Shown here in pieces: positions 14,053 through 46,900 of a stretch of DNA of 64,000 nucleotides. The DNA lies in NCBI RefSeq assembly GCF_010015445.1, contig NC_053118.1, forward strand, positions 18,919,437-18,983,436, written 5' to 3'. Source of the DNA: Perca fluviatilis (lineage: Eukaryota; Chordata; Actinopteri; Perciformes; Percidae). The notes beneath the pieces were generated by a model, which saw only the letters and a program-made list of their open reading frames with translations, had not been told where the DNA came from and did no database searches. Positions within the stretch are counted from its first letter, which is position 1. Every line of letters starts with the position of its first letter. Position numbers and translations under genes: made by a program.

Positions 14053-14558
14053 CAGTGGTGGAATGTAACTAAGTACATTTACTCAAGTACTGTACTCAAG
14101 TAGGCTACAACTTATTAGGTACGTGCACTTCACTTACTTCACTTTTCTTGTCATGCCACTTTGTACTCCACTAGGCTACATATCAGAGGACAACATTGTA
14201 CTTTTTACTCCACTACATTAATCTGACAACTTTAGTTACTAGTTAATTTTTTTACACCCAAAACACATGTAGTAGTAAAATAAGATGTTTAATTGTAAAT
14301 TAAACTACCCAACAATACAAGTAGGCGTACAGCTGAAATTATTAGACGATTAAACACAGAACTGTTTTGAAATTTTCCAGTTTCTAAAAAGTGAGGATTT
14401 TTCAGCATTGACTACTTTTTCCTGATGATACTTAGCCTACATAGTTTTACTTAAGTAACATTTTCACTGCAGCTCTTTTACTTGTAACAGAGTATGTTTG
14501 CAGTATGGTAGACCTACTTTTACTTAAGTAAAGTATCTGAATACTTCTTCCACCACTG
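14053..14558. mobile_element. hAT-type non-autonomous element (506 bp)
   Basis: Terminal inverted repeats CAGTGGTGGAA / TTCCACCACTG, flanked by near-identical 8-bp target duplications (gttgatgt at 14045, gttgttgt at 14559). Subterminal acttaagtaaagta / ctcaagtactgtac blocks are typical of this fish repeat. It ends about 490 bp before the st14 ATG. Confidence 0.8.
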
Positions 14559-14824
14559 GTTGTTGTAGTGCATATGCTTCCAAGCTATGTTTTTTTTTTT
14601 TTCTTAGGTTCTTGATAGCAACATTCGCAACCGGCAAGCGGGGGGAACAGACGGTGTGAATAAAGAGAGAAACAACGTCCTCATGCAGCAAGTGTTTGAA
14701 TAAAATGCCCCCCTGCACCATTATACATGTTAAGTGAAGACTCATGGGTAATTATTTTGTGCCATGACAGTGTGGTCCTGTTGTTTTGCCCACTTACGCT
14801 ACTATGCAGTTTCAGCAGGCATTT

Positions 14825-15046
14825 GGGCGTGGTTTACATCATAGGTGTGTGAGGAAGCGGTGTTTCAAGTGTTTCTGCTTTGCCAGCTCGCGACGGTACA
14901 GGAAGACCTCCTGACATTTGGATTTAACTTTAAAGACCTGCAAATACTTTTTTCTACACACTGCAAATTCTGGATTCATAACTGTGTGACACTCCTGGGA
15001 AGGTGAACTGATCCTGTTGGACTTCAGTTGGAGCGTTTTTTGGAAG
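14825..15046 (+). promoter_or_regulatory. st14: Probable st14 5' UTR and proximal promoter region
   Basis: This is the non-coding stretch directly before the st14 start codon. I see no TATA box. A GGGCGTGG motif (KLF/Sp type) lies at 14825-14832, about 215 bp before the ATG. The transcription start is not fixed by sequence alone. Assignment rests only on position between a transposon-derived block ending at 14558 and the first coding exon. Confidence 0.35.
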
Positions 15047-36589
<21,543 letters not shown>

Positions 36590-38168
36590 TGATGTCGGTA
36601 GGAACAGAGAGTGATGCAGAATGGGGACCAGCATCATAGTGCTAAAGATAATGGAGACAGAACATTTGAATCTGATTCAAGTCTCTCCAACATGTATTAA
36701 TTTAGCAGCAGGCTGAGGATATTGCTGCACGGACAAAACTACTCACATGGATGACTTAAAGCACTTTATTTGGTTGCCAACCCCCCATTTTACCACTCCC
36801 ACTCACTCTCTCTCTCACACACACACTCATATTTTGTATGGTTTTTAAAGGCGTAAATGAGCACAATGTCTTTTATCCCCTCTCCCCCCCATCCCCCCAT
36901 CAGTATTGTCATGTATCACTGGTGAATATAGAGTGCAAATGATGAAATATGCAAATTCTGAGAATTAGTTGTCCAAGGTAACTTTTTAATCTGAACATTT
37001 TACACATTTGATAGTGTACAAGTAGATAGTGCTTTTAAGCCTTAGTATTGTGTATTTCTAAACTGGTGAGATGCCTTCATCCTCTTGGGCTGCAGTCAAT
37101 GTTGCACTTCGCCAGTGGGCTCATATTGTAAATAGCTATACATTTGGGATTTTATTTATCAAAGTATCTTAAAGGACCATAACTCTTGTTTTAGTCTATT
37201 TGCTACAAAACACTCCTACGTTACTGCCGATTATTTTCGATACGGTTATTTTTTTCTTAACATAAGTTAAGAGAGAAAAACAAAAGACTCAACATGTTAC
37301 TCAAATCCATGCAGGGGCATTTTCATATCCTACTAAAATTAATTGAAACCAGAAGCATATAAAATGCAATAATCAATCTAGAAACCTACATCAGTGATGT
37401 TAAGTATACCAGATTTGTAGTCCGTGGGCTAAAACGGGGAAAAAGTCCAGCATGTAAAGACCGGAGTGACGCTAAAGTTGTTTTAAGTTGTTGTTGATCT
37501 GAACAGGGGTCCTAGAGTAGTATTTTGATAACATATTTACATATGCTCACTGGCCTTGTCTGATCTGTGAAAGAGTTGCCAAAAAAAAGGGGGCAGAGGA
37601 TGAGGATTAGATCCAGTTGGCTTTTGCACAGGTCTCTAGTTAAGCTCAGGTTGATTGAGGTCTTCAGTCACACACACCTGAGAGCCAAAGCAAACCAATG
37701 GGTTTTCATCGGTTTGCCAGACTAATGCAATGAGTTCTTATCCCTATGAGAATTTCCTCTCTTTGCTCACGACCAACTCAGTCAACTTTTAAATCTAAGA
37801 TTTGACTGGATGGTTTCTTTTACTCTACTTGCCTTCATCTCTGACTTATCTTGGAAATCTTGTATCCTGGATAAGCAAACCAAATATTTGCATAAGTATT
37901 ATTTATTGGAGGGGAAAGAATTAAGAAGAAAAATGTGTTGAGGATATTACTCAGAGGACCTCTTTTAATAATTCCATAGAGCCTTACAATGAAACTATGC
38001 AAGCGTAAATGTGTATTTTTCAAAAAGTAGGGAGAAGCCACAACTTTGAGATATAAGATATTTTTATGAGCATTGTACAGTGTGATTTGGAATATGGACA
38101 TACTTTATAACCTTTGTTTGTGTGGGTTTGCATTTTTTTTTTTTTTTTATAGATGAAAGAGTTGTAGT

Positions 38169-38174
38169 AATAAA
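38169..38174 (+). terminator. Candidate st14 polyadenylation signal 1
   Basis: AATAAA about 1.58 kb after the st14 stop codon, preceded by a T run. Confidence 0.5.
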
Positions 38175-38261
38175 CATCTTTTATCCGATTCCTCAGTACC
38201 TAATTGCATTACCTGTATTATTTGTCTTTGACTAGGTCTCGTTTTGTATTATGTTGTGCAT

Positions 38262-38267
38262 AATAAA
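38262..38267 (+). terminator. Candidate st14 polyadenylation signal 2
   Basis: AATAAA 93 bp after the first signal. T/G-rich sequence (tgcatgtcttgggag) follows, as expected downstream of a cleavage site. Confidence 0.5.
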
Positions 38268-38299
38268 TGCATGTCTTGGGAGACCTTGTCCTTTCTCAC

Positions 38300-38640
38300 G
38301 GTAGAATTGTAATGAGCATGTACCTCTCCTCCCCGTCGTGAGCAGCGTGCCTACCTGGGGAACAGAGGTGACAAGACAAACTCATATTGTGAAATAATAC
38401 CTGCCTTTGTCACAGCTCTATCCTATTACCCTACGAGATGGGCAGGATACACATACAGTGGGGGTTCCGCTATCTCATCTGTCTTCATTAAAAGCAGCGC
38501 GCCACTGGGGGAATAGGAAAATCAACATAGACAGTGCTGCTAATTTATGTATTCATCATTGTTGTTACATGGGAAGCTTTGTTTGTCGCTGTTCCCCATG
38601 CCCAGTGAAGCTACTCACCAGGCTGATTAACACACCAGCC
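38300..38640. other. Short gap between convergent st14 and kirrel-family genes
   Basis: About 350 bp between the last st14 poly(A) signal and the farthest candidate signal of the opposite-strand gene. No open frame, repeat or known motif recognised. Confidence 0.45.
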
Positions 38641-40424
38641 AGTTCTTTATCGGAAATGGTTTTATTTAAATATAAATATGTGTACAAAGGTACAAGCAAC
38701 GATAGCTCATTTTTAGCAAATAAAAGTCTTAATACATTATTAAAAGAATAAACAAACAAATGGCAATTAGTTGTGTTCCAAAAAAGCATAGTAACTGGAT
38801 TCAATGATTGATGAACAACTTGGAGAAGAAAATCTGTGAACCCAAATAAATCAACCAAGATAGATACATAGGTATATAAAGGTACTTTACAATAGAGCAG
38901 CTTACACGCTGTACATTAAGGCTTATATAAAATATAAAAATAAAGACAAGCGATGATGTTTGCCTCCTCACTTTTAGTAGCATTTGTTCTCTCATCAGGC
39001 TGCCTGGGAACAGCTTTTTAGACAAATGGCAGTACAGGCGTCCATACTGAAACATCCAGGAAGTGGAATGCAACTGGTTCAGGTGCAGAAACCAATGTCT
39101 CAAATATGAAATGAACATGAATATAAACGCTGAAGATTTTCACTAGACACATCATTTGCATGCAACAGAGAGAAAGGATGGGCTCAGCCATTTGTACAGA
39201 TACTTAGTGTTTTAGGGTAGTACTGTTTCTTGTAAACATATTGAGACAGTTTGATTGAGTTGTAAAACTTGAGTGTATGGTCCACATTAGGACTGCCTTA
39301 CACGTCTTTCCCCACCTGAGCCTGCTGAAGATGACGCTGCATTCAAGTTTATTTCAAGTTCAAGATTGCCACCATTTTCCAAACCACCACTTTTGATTGT
39401 TCTGGTCATAGCCTCCTCTTCATTTTACAATCCGAAAACTGTACTAGGGGTAGGACAGCAGTAATCAGCCTAAGCCCCAGTTCTCCACTATACAATTATC
39501 ACCATCTTTGGGTTTTCATGGCCTTACCTTGTCCGTCTTGGTACAACACACAGTTAACATATAGCCCTCCATTACAATGACAGCTAAAATACACATTCTC
39601 TTTATAACTCCTTCTTTTCCCACCAGTAAGCAACACAGATACGTCCAACATGTTAGGGTTATTATCAGAAGAAGCTCCAGGAATACAGCTCAGGCCAGAA
39701 GTATTCCACCACTGATTAAACTTTTCATACAGTACAGTGCCTGTAGCACTTGTTGGTCAGTAGAGCTAGCCTGTTGTGCGGAATAGTTTGTCTGTCTCTG
39801 GATGTGGAAAGCTCAGTCTTTTGTGGATGATAGAGACACAAATGTGCTTAGAATTCCTTTCGCATGCCAACAAAACACCAAATGACAGACAACAATAGGG
39901 GGCTCTTATCTGTTTTTTCTTGTCTTCGCTTGTAATATCTTCTTTCAAAGCATTTTAGAGGTCATGTTTGACACAAAGTAAACTCGTGAGAGGCAAGTAA
40001 ACAGCTACCCCAGTCATTTTGGCCACCCAAATTTGAGAAATGCATTTGATTTATTTTCTAGTTGGCCCTTGCACTGACAGAATATCTTCACAGGTTTGGG
40101 TGGTCATCATGTAGAGATAACCTGGTGAGGTATCACACTGTAATCATAAGTTTGACTTGAACATCACAATCTGCTGAATTCTCCAGCTCAGGAGCTCTAT
40201 GGTTGGCATTATTGTAGATCACGCCATCCATCACAACAAATAAAGGTTGGTCATCCCATAACCCCCATAAACCACATGGCTACCTCCAAACATGTCCTCG
40301 AAGGACCGTCCGAGTAAAGTAAGTCTCTGTTCGTGTTAGTCCAGCCACAAGTGTATGTGGAGGTGACAATGGTTATCTACTCACTGCTCCTGTACTTCTT
40401 TTTTTTTCCAGTTCTTTGGTCCAA
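38641..40424 (-). other. kirrel3l: 3' untranslated region of the kirrel-family gene (end estimated)
   Basis: Lies directly after the minus-strand stop at 40425-40427. No conserved open frame on either strand. Three candidate minus-strand AATAAA signals occur in it. Confidence 0.5.
38661..38666 (-). terminator. Candidate distal polyadenylation signal of the kirrel-family gene
   Basis: TTTATT on the + strand (AATAAA on -), followed in the - direction by G/T-rich sequence (ggctggtgtgtt). Alternative minus-strand AATAAA signals lie at 39348-39353 and 40050-40055, so 3' UTR lengths of about 0.4, 1.1 or 1.8 kb are possible. Confidence 0.45.
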
Positions 40425-40916
40425 TCAAACATGCGTCTGCATACGTTGTGAAGGCCGGCCATAGTCAGACTGCTGGGAGGATACTTGCGAGGAGGCATAA
40501 GAGAAGCGAGACGAGCTGGACACTTTGCTGGCCTGATCTGATTGGTCATACGCATCCACCTTCTCATAGGAAGCGGGCTTAACGTAGCTGGTGAAGGCGC
40601 GACCATAGGTAGCAGGTAGGTAGGCAGAGCCACTGTAGAGGGGATCAGTGGGATAAATGCTGGCTGGCTGGGTGGGCTGCTGCTGGGCAGCTTGCTGCTG
40701 TTCATATGCGGTTCTGCCCGCTGTGGTAGTTGCATATCGTTGGGAGAAGTCATAGGCACGAGGCTGGGTGCCATGCTGACCGTACATGGGGCTGGGGGAG
40801 GGCAGCTGTGATGGAGTGTAGACTGGCCGAGTGTTGGGCACATATTCAGAGAATCCACTGCTGCGGATATGGCGGTCTTCATGGCCACGGACATTGTAGT
40901 AGCCATTGGTGGGGTC
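40425..40916 (-). CDS. kirrel3l: kirrel-family last exon (cytoplasmic tail, stop)
   Basis: Acceptor cttctaatag; 163 codons plus TGA. Starts [14 protein letters not shown] and ends QRMQTHV. The YYNV motif has the YxN form bound by GRB2 SH2 in Neph1 when phosphorylated; human KIRREL3 has YYSV. Q/P/T/S/Y-rich middle. THV is a class I PDZ ligand as in Neph proteins that bind ZO-1. Confidence 0.94.
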   Translation of the reverse strand, partial: DPTNGYYNVRGHEDRHIRSSGFSEYVPNTRPVYTPSQLPSPSPMYGQHGTQPRAYDFSQRYATTTAGRTAYEQQQAAQQQPTQPASIYPTDPLYSGSAYLPATYGRAFTSYVKPASYEKVDAYDQSDQASKVSSSSRFSYASSQVSSQQSDYGRPSQRMQTHV

Positions 40917-43900
40917 CTATTAGAAGGAAAAATAAATCATAAATGTTGCATAGTTCAGTATTGCATATAATTGATGAAAATAATTCATTCAGTACTTTCA
41001 AGTGTTTTCAGTTTTACCTTGATGTCCGATCTCTCGTCCTCCTCCTCTTCCAGGAGGTCGCTGTGTTCTGTGCGCGATGTCCCAGGAGACTCGCTGCTGT
41101 TCGGTGCCTGAAGGAAGACCAAGCATTTCTGAAGAATTACTAGGATGAACAAGACCTCACTTGAATAAGAACAAAACAAAGTCTGATCATTCCATTACAC
41201 TGTTAATGTGAAGTTTCCCTAGCCATCAATAGAGATATCTATACGGCATACAAAGATGGTTCTCAAAGAAATTTACCATGGGCTCTTTGACGTCCTCCTC
41301 ATCATCATTGCCACGTGTCGCGTTGTGATCACTGTGAACAATCTGAACTCTGATGTCACTCTTTGAAAGACGAGTGCACCTTTTACCTGTGTGGATTGAA
41401 AAGAAGAGGAGCTTTACTTGACATCACCGGGCAGACTAGTACATCAAAATTGGCATCAACGATTTCATTTAATCACAGGGTGAAACGGCACAAAAACTGA
41501 ACAAAACCTGTTCAATTTTCAGCTCGCAAAAGACAAAGACTTTAATCTGTTTGATTTGAAGAATTGGCTGTTGACCATCTCGCCCATACTAACCGTTGAG
41601 CTCACCTTTGCCTGTGTGCCTGCAGCACAGGGAGACCAGAGTGATGACACAGATGAGCAGGACACAGCCTCCACCTACTGCTCCACCAATAATTATCAAC
41701 ATAGGCAGGGCTTCTGTAACAAGAATAGCAATAGAAGAAAAGGGTGGCGTAGGGGGGTGGGGGTAGATGGTTGTCAAGAGAAGGGGAGGGATGAAATGAG
41801 AGATAGTAGAACATAAGTTTTAGAGTCAAGAACGGGCAGATCAGAGCAAAAATAAAGAAAGATCCATTCATTTGTCTTGCTAATCCTAGGAACGGCAGAG
41901 CCTATATAAATTCATCTGTCGTAAGCCCCGGCCTGCTCACAACTAGCGTATGCTCATGCGGGCAATCCGGCATCCCACAGCCTGGCTATTGTCTCTAATC
42001 TCTCTGAAAGAAGGGTAACAAGGCCTGACATGCAATGAAGCAACAGACAGTAATCTAATTAGAGATTCCAGGAGATACCGCTGCCCATTTCTCTGGAGAC
42101 CCCACTCGGCTACGTTGATGTAAATTACTAGCGAGGACCTTATTTTTGGTGTCTGCTGCAACAAAGGCTTCCAGCAGCATCAGTGTCGTAGTACTACTGC
42201 CTAATTTGAAGATCACTTAAAGGGGCTCCAGCCTGAGATGCTGAACTTGGCTCTGAGACGGTGATAGAGAATATGAGTCCAACCGCAAACGCATATGGCT
42301 TCCTCTAATATACTTTTGTCCCCAAATCCATATCTATGTTATGGGGCAAACATATTCATTAAAGGAACCATCTGCTGATTAAATCATATTGATTTAGAGG
42401 AGTATAATTAAGATAAGCACAAGACCAGAGCGCTGCTTTCACCTAATCTGGCCCCCTTTACAGCGAGGATTGAGAGTATCACTATAACTTCTGCAGAGGG
42501 CTCTGGTGGGGATTATAACTCCTGTCAGTGTGTACCTTGCTCCTTCAGGGTGACCAGGGCGGTGCCGGTGCCGAAGCGGTTCCATGCAGTGCAGTTGTAG
42601 CGCAACTGGAAATCCTGCGCCAGAGTCTCAGACAGCACCAGGGAAGACAGGACTCCATGGTCGCTGGTTACTGTCTGCACTGAATAACGACCGGTGGTAC
42701 CAGAGGACAGGCTCATGTCTCCAAAGGTCCACACCTGTTGAGAGGAGCAGAAGAAAAGACAACAGGATGTAAGTCACCTTTGTATGAAAAATTCCTCACC
42801 GCGGAGCAAAGCAGAGGCCTGCCCGGCTGTTTATCCTTAGATCCTGGCCTGCCGCTGACTGAACACCAGTTTCTCTTTCTGTTCTGCTTTCTCTCTGCCG
42901 ACCTCGAAGGTGCTCCGTGGCTGACACAGCTCACAGGCTCATGTTTAAGCTGCCTCCTACGTCTGCCCTGCAGGTGAGGCCTAAGGAGGGTTAGGTAGCT
43001 GCACTATGAAATAAGGCTCCTCTCTGCTGTCTCTAGTGCGGGGCCAGCAGGGCACCTGTCTCTCACTCCTCCTCACACCCTAATTATCTTCTTTCGGCCC
43101 AGCGTACGTTCAGCAGTTCAACAGGGTCAGCCGAGTGATGCCTCTTGGGCCCCTAATTGAATGCGGTTTGGCTGAAACCTGCAGGAAGCCAGTCTCCCAC
43201 AGCTCCCCCTACTCAACTGTCTCTACAGTCAATGTCGGTGCAATTACAGCTGTGAATATGTGTGTGTTCGTTAGCGTGTGAGTTGGAGATGTGTTGGTGC
43301 AAAAGGTGTGAAGGTGAGGTCAGGGGTAAAGCTACACTGAGTGATCACTGTCATGTGGCTGTTGCGAGGAGGAACATGGAGTACGTGAGCTCGCAAGTAT
43401 AAGTGAATGACGCACAACAGAAATAAAAGGGCTCACTTACAATCTTATCAGGCGGGGGGCTGCTTCCCACTCGGCACTCCAACTTGCCCTTGGAGTGCTT
43501 GACAGCATGCTGCGTGGCGTCCGCTGTGATGATAGGTGGGCCTGGTGCGAGGAAGAAAGAGAGTGAGCAGAGAAATGAAAAAATAAAAGAATATTTTTGC
43601 GATATTGACCACTGCCAAATTGCCAGATATTAATTTTGATGCTACTTATTCAACACAATCAGTCCAAACATTACAAGCAACCATGTGTACTCAAAGAAAC
43701 CACTCACCATTTACAGTTAGAGTGACATCTCTTTCTGCAACTCCAATCCGGGGTACGATGGCCTTGCAGGTGTATGTTCCAGCATCCTCCTGGGTAACAG
43801 CCTTCAGCTGCAAGGTGTTGCCGTTACTGAGCACCTAGTGAGGAATCCAGAGAGACAAGTCAGAAGTGTCTGAGAGGGAGAGAGAAGGAGCGAGAAAGAG

Positions 43901-46900
43901 CGAGGCGTTGGGGAGACGAGGCAGACAAAGGAAACCGGGACCTGTATCAGTGGCCCACTCATTGTGGAGGCAGCACAGAGGTGGGCTGACCAATGTAACA
44001 AATGCTGGTGGATTGAGTTTAATTTCATTGTGAAGAGCTTTAATCACAGCATTAAGCACTCCAGCCACCGCTGAGTGACCGTGCTGCTGGGGAGATTGTT
44101 GTAATTAAACAGTGGGGCCAGAACGGAGCGCACTATGGTGTGAGTGGGCCCTAGCCTTTGGAGCTGCTACACTCACTCACTCCTCAGCACATTGATCCTG
44201 TTATTCCATCAAGCTGTGATTAATCCATTTACCCCCACTCCTCCCTCCTCCCTCCATCCCTCTCTACACCCCCTCTCACTCTCTCCAATTTTTTTTATTT
44301 CAACACACTTATGGAGTAACCCAATTAATCCATTACTTGTGGCTGTGTGAGGGACAGTGGCAGTGGGTGGATTAGAAAAAAGCCTGTGCTTTTCCCTCAG
44401 AGGGGCTGAAAGCATTTACTCTTTGAGATGACAGCATCGCTTACGCCATCCCGCAGCATTCTTTACTGGGGTGTTTTCTCCAACAACGCCTCAGAAATGA
44501 TATTAGTCGCCAGGAGAGGGGCTCCTATGGGATGTCCCCACTGATGGTGTGTGCACTGAAATACTTTTACCAGGATGATGTAAAGTTAAGGTGGAAATGT
44601 CCCATTTGTTCCACCAACGAAACTGACTTTGAGAAAATGAATACTCAAGTGCAGTCAGGCCTTTTTTATGTCTAAGAGGCAGAAATGCCTGCTCTAAAAG
44701 TTGTAATTATGTTAGTTAGAACCACAGCTTGGCTCATTGGTTGACTGATAGATTGATCAGAGTTATGACAGCATGTCATGTGCCCTGATGCTGCTGTATG
44801 AATCTGTCAGTGGACAGACAGTTTTCTGCCAGATTCTTTAGCCCTCAGGGAGCACTGAGAGAGGAGGTGTTGAAGATTCAGCCTCAAATGTTTGGGGGAA
44901 ATGTGTGAGGAATTCATGCCTCAAGGCCATATGTTGATGTTTCTCTCTGGAGGAATGGTGTTGAGGGGTGGTGTTAAGCTTTATCACAAAGTTGAGGTGG
45001 TGCCTAGTGATTGTTGCCTTACCACGCTGGAGCCCTGCTTGGTCCACGCCAGGGTCAGAGGAGGGTTTCCAGTCCATGCACAAGTAAAGACTGCATCCAT
45101 CCCGATATCCACTGTCATTGGCTTAGGCTCTGACAGCAGTCTGGGGCCAACTAGGGTGAAGCGACACAGTTCAATAAGAGACTGCTTTCAAAATAACATG
45201 TACCCTGAGAAATTGTTTAAATACACAACATAGCTACACTGTGTCTATTAAACTCACATTGGACATCGACCAGGGTGCTGACATTAGTGCTGCCCACAGA
45301 GTTGGACACCTCACAAGAGACGGGGTCTGTGAAGTAAGAGTAGTCCACTGTCACCTCAAGGCTGTCCCCATTTGCTTCAGAGATGGGAACTCCTCCTTTC
45401 GACCACCTAGGACAGATGAATAATCACATTATACAGTCGCATTAGTTGAGGGAAGGTACTTAATCATGCGTATCAAAGTGGTTATTAGCTGATTCACAGC
45501 TTGTGCCAATCACAATCAAACACTGCCAATCAAGCAGCCCATTTAACCCAATGAATCTACTAAACACTAAGCACACATGTACTGCTTTTTGTGGATGACA
45601 ACTTTACTCTGGTTGGAAAGAAGGCAACATATAATATCTTTAAGTAGTTGTATATGTTTGTGCTGTATCATCATCTTAGACTGCTGGTTCTATGGTGGCA
45701 CGATCAGAGTGTGAAATTGAGATTCATATGCAGGATGGATACCTGTATCCAGTGATTTCAGGATTGGCCGAAGCAGAGCAGATGAAGAGAACCTTGGCTC
45801 CCTCAGTCACAGTCTGAGGCTGGACTGATAGTGTCACTGAAGGAGGGTCTGTGAGAAGGAAAACCTTTATGTTACTGACAACGCATTAGATTTAGTAATC
45901 TTATTGGCACCATTCACCTTTTGACAGTACAACAGAATCAAATGTGCTTGACAGATTACTGCACATAGCAGGCACTTTGCTACAATGTGATATTTTGGTG
46001 GTCTTTATGCCGAGACACTCACGCTGGACATTGATAGTGATCGATGTCTGTCGTCCAGCTGGGGCAGCTGGGTTAAGAACCCTGCATGTGTAGGTGCGTC
46101 CAGAGTCGCTATCCTCAGGGACGATTGGAAGCATACTGACAGCCGACTCCTTCTTTCCATCCTCCATCAGTGTCTGTGGAGTTGCACAACAACCGTTAGA
46201 TGCTGCTGGATGTCCGAGGAGCAGTTGACAAACTATGCTTTTAAAGTGCAGAACTGAGCATCAGCTCAATGGCGCACACAAGCAAGTCGCTTGCCATTTG
46301 TGATCGCACCACTTAGGAATATCTCTATGACACTGCAGGTGCTTTTATTTCATGTGTGAGGAGTTAAAATTGCCATCCCGTTCTTTGGCATGGCAGTTAA
46401 ATCATATATTTTATGATGCAGCAGGGGATATTGTGCTGTTCCCACATTTCTGAGAGTGTTCCCCGTCAGCGCTCCTTGTTTGTCATCATCTTTTAAATCT
46501 ATTTACTGCTTACAGAAATCAATACGCCTAAGTGAGGAAAGGTGTAGATTCTGAGGATATGGCTCACTGCTTTCTCACTTTCTTCCTCTCTTCCTCACAC
46601 ACACAAACACGCAAACAAACTGGGATGGCCAAGGTGCCAGCGTGTCTGTTTTTTGGGTGGTGACAGTGAGGAAGAAGTGTCACACATCTTAGAAAGAGAG
46701 CAAGGGCAAGCAGAGCCTTTTCCCTGGACGGCCAAATCAATGGATGCAGGCTTTCACTTCCTCAGCCAGACACACACAAAAAGCACTTTTATGCTAGATC
46801 AAATCACATCACTCCCTGTCACCACCCCTCACTAGGACAAAGCTTTCTCTGCCCCCAGTCAGAAATGCTTTTTTTTTTTTTCAAAAAGCTATCTCAGTAG

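Larger units (their letters stand above)
36590..38290 (+). other. st14: st14 3' untranslated region (end estimated)
   Basis: Non-coding stretch after the stop, about 1.7 kb. Two AATAAA signals lie at 38169-38174 and 38262-38267, the second followed by T/G-rich sequence. The true cleavage site needs transcript data. No repeat element was recognised in it. Confidence 0.6.
42735..45022 (-). other. kirrel-family introns around the Ig4/Ig5 exons
   Basis: Introns at 42735-43440, 43542-43707 and 43835-45022. Unique sequence; the largest contains CT-rich stretches near 44230-44290. No repeat element recognised. Confidence 0.5.

Noticed and set aside
40373..40906. 177-codon minus-strand frame overlapping the kirrel last exon
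   Set aside because: It is in another frame from the one encoding DPTNGYYNV...MQTHV and has no family resemblance.
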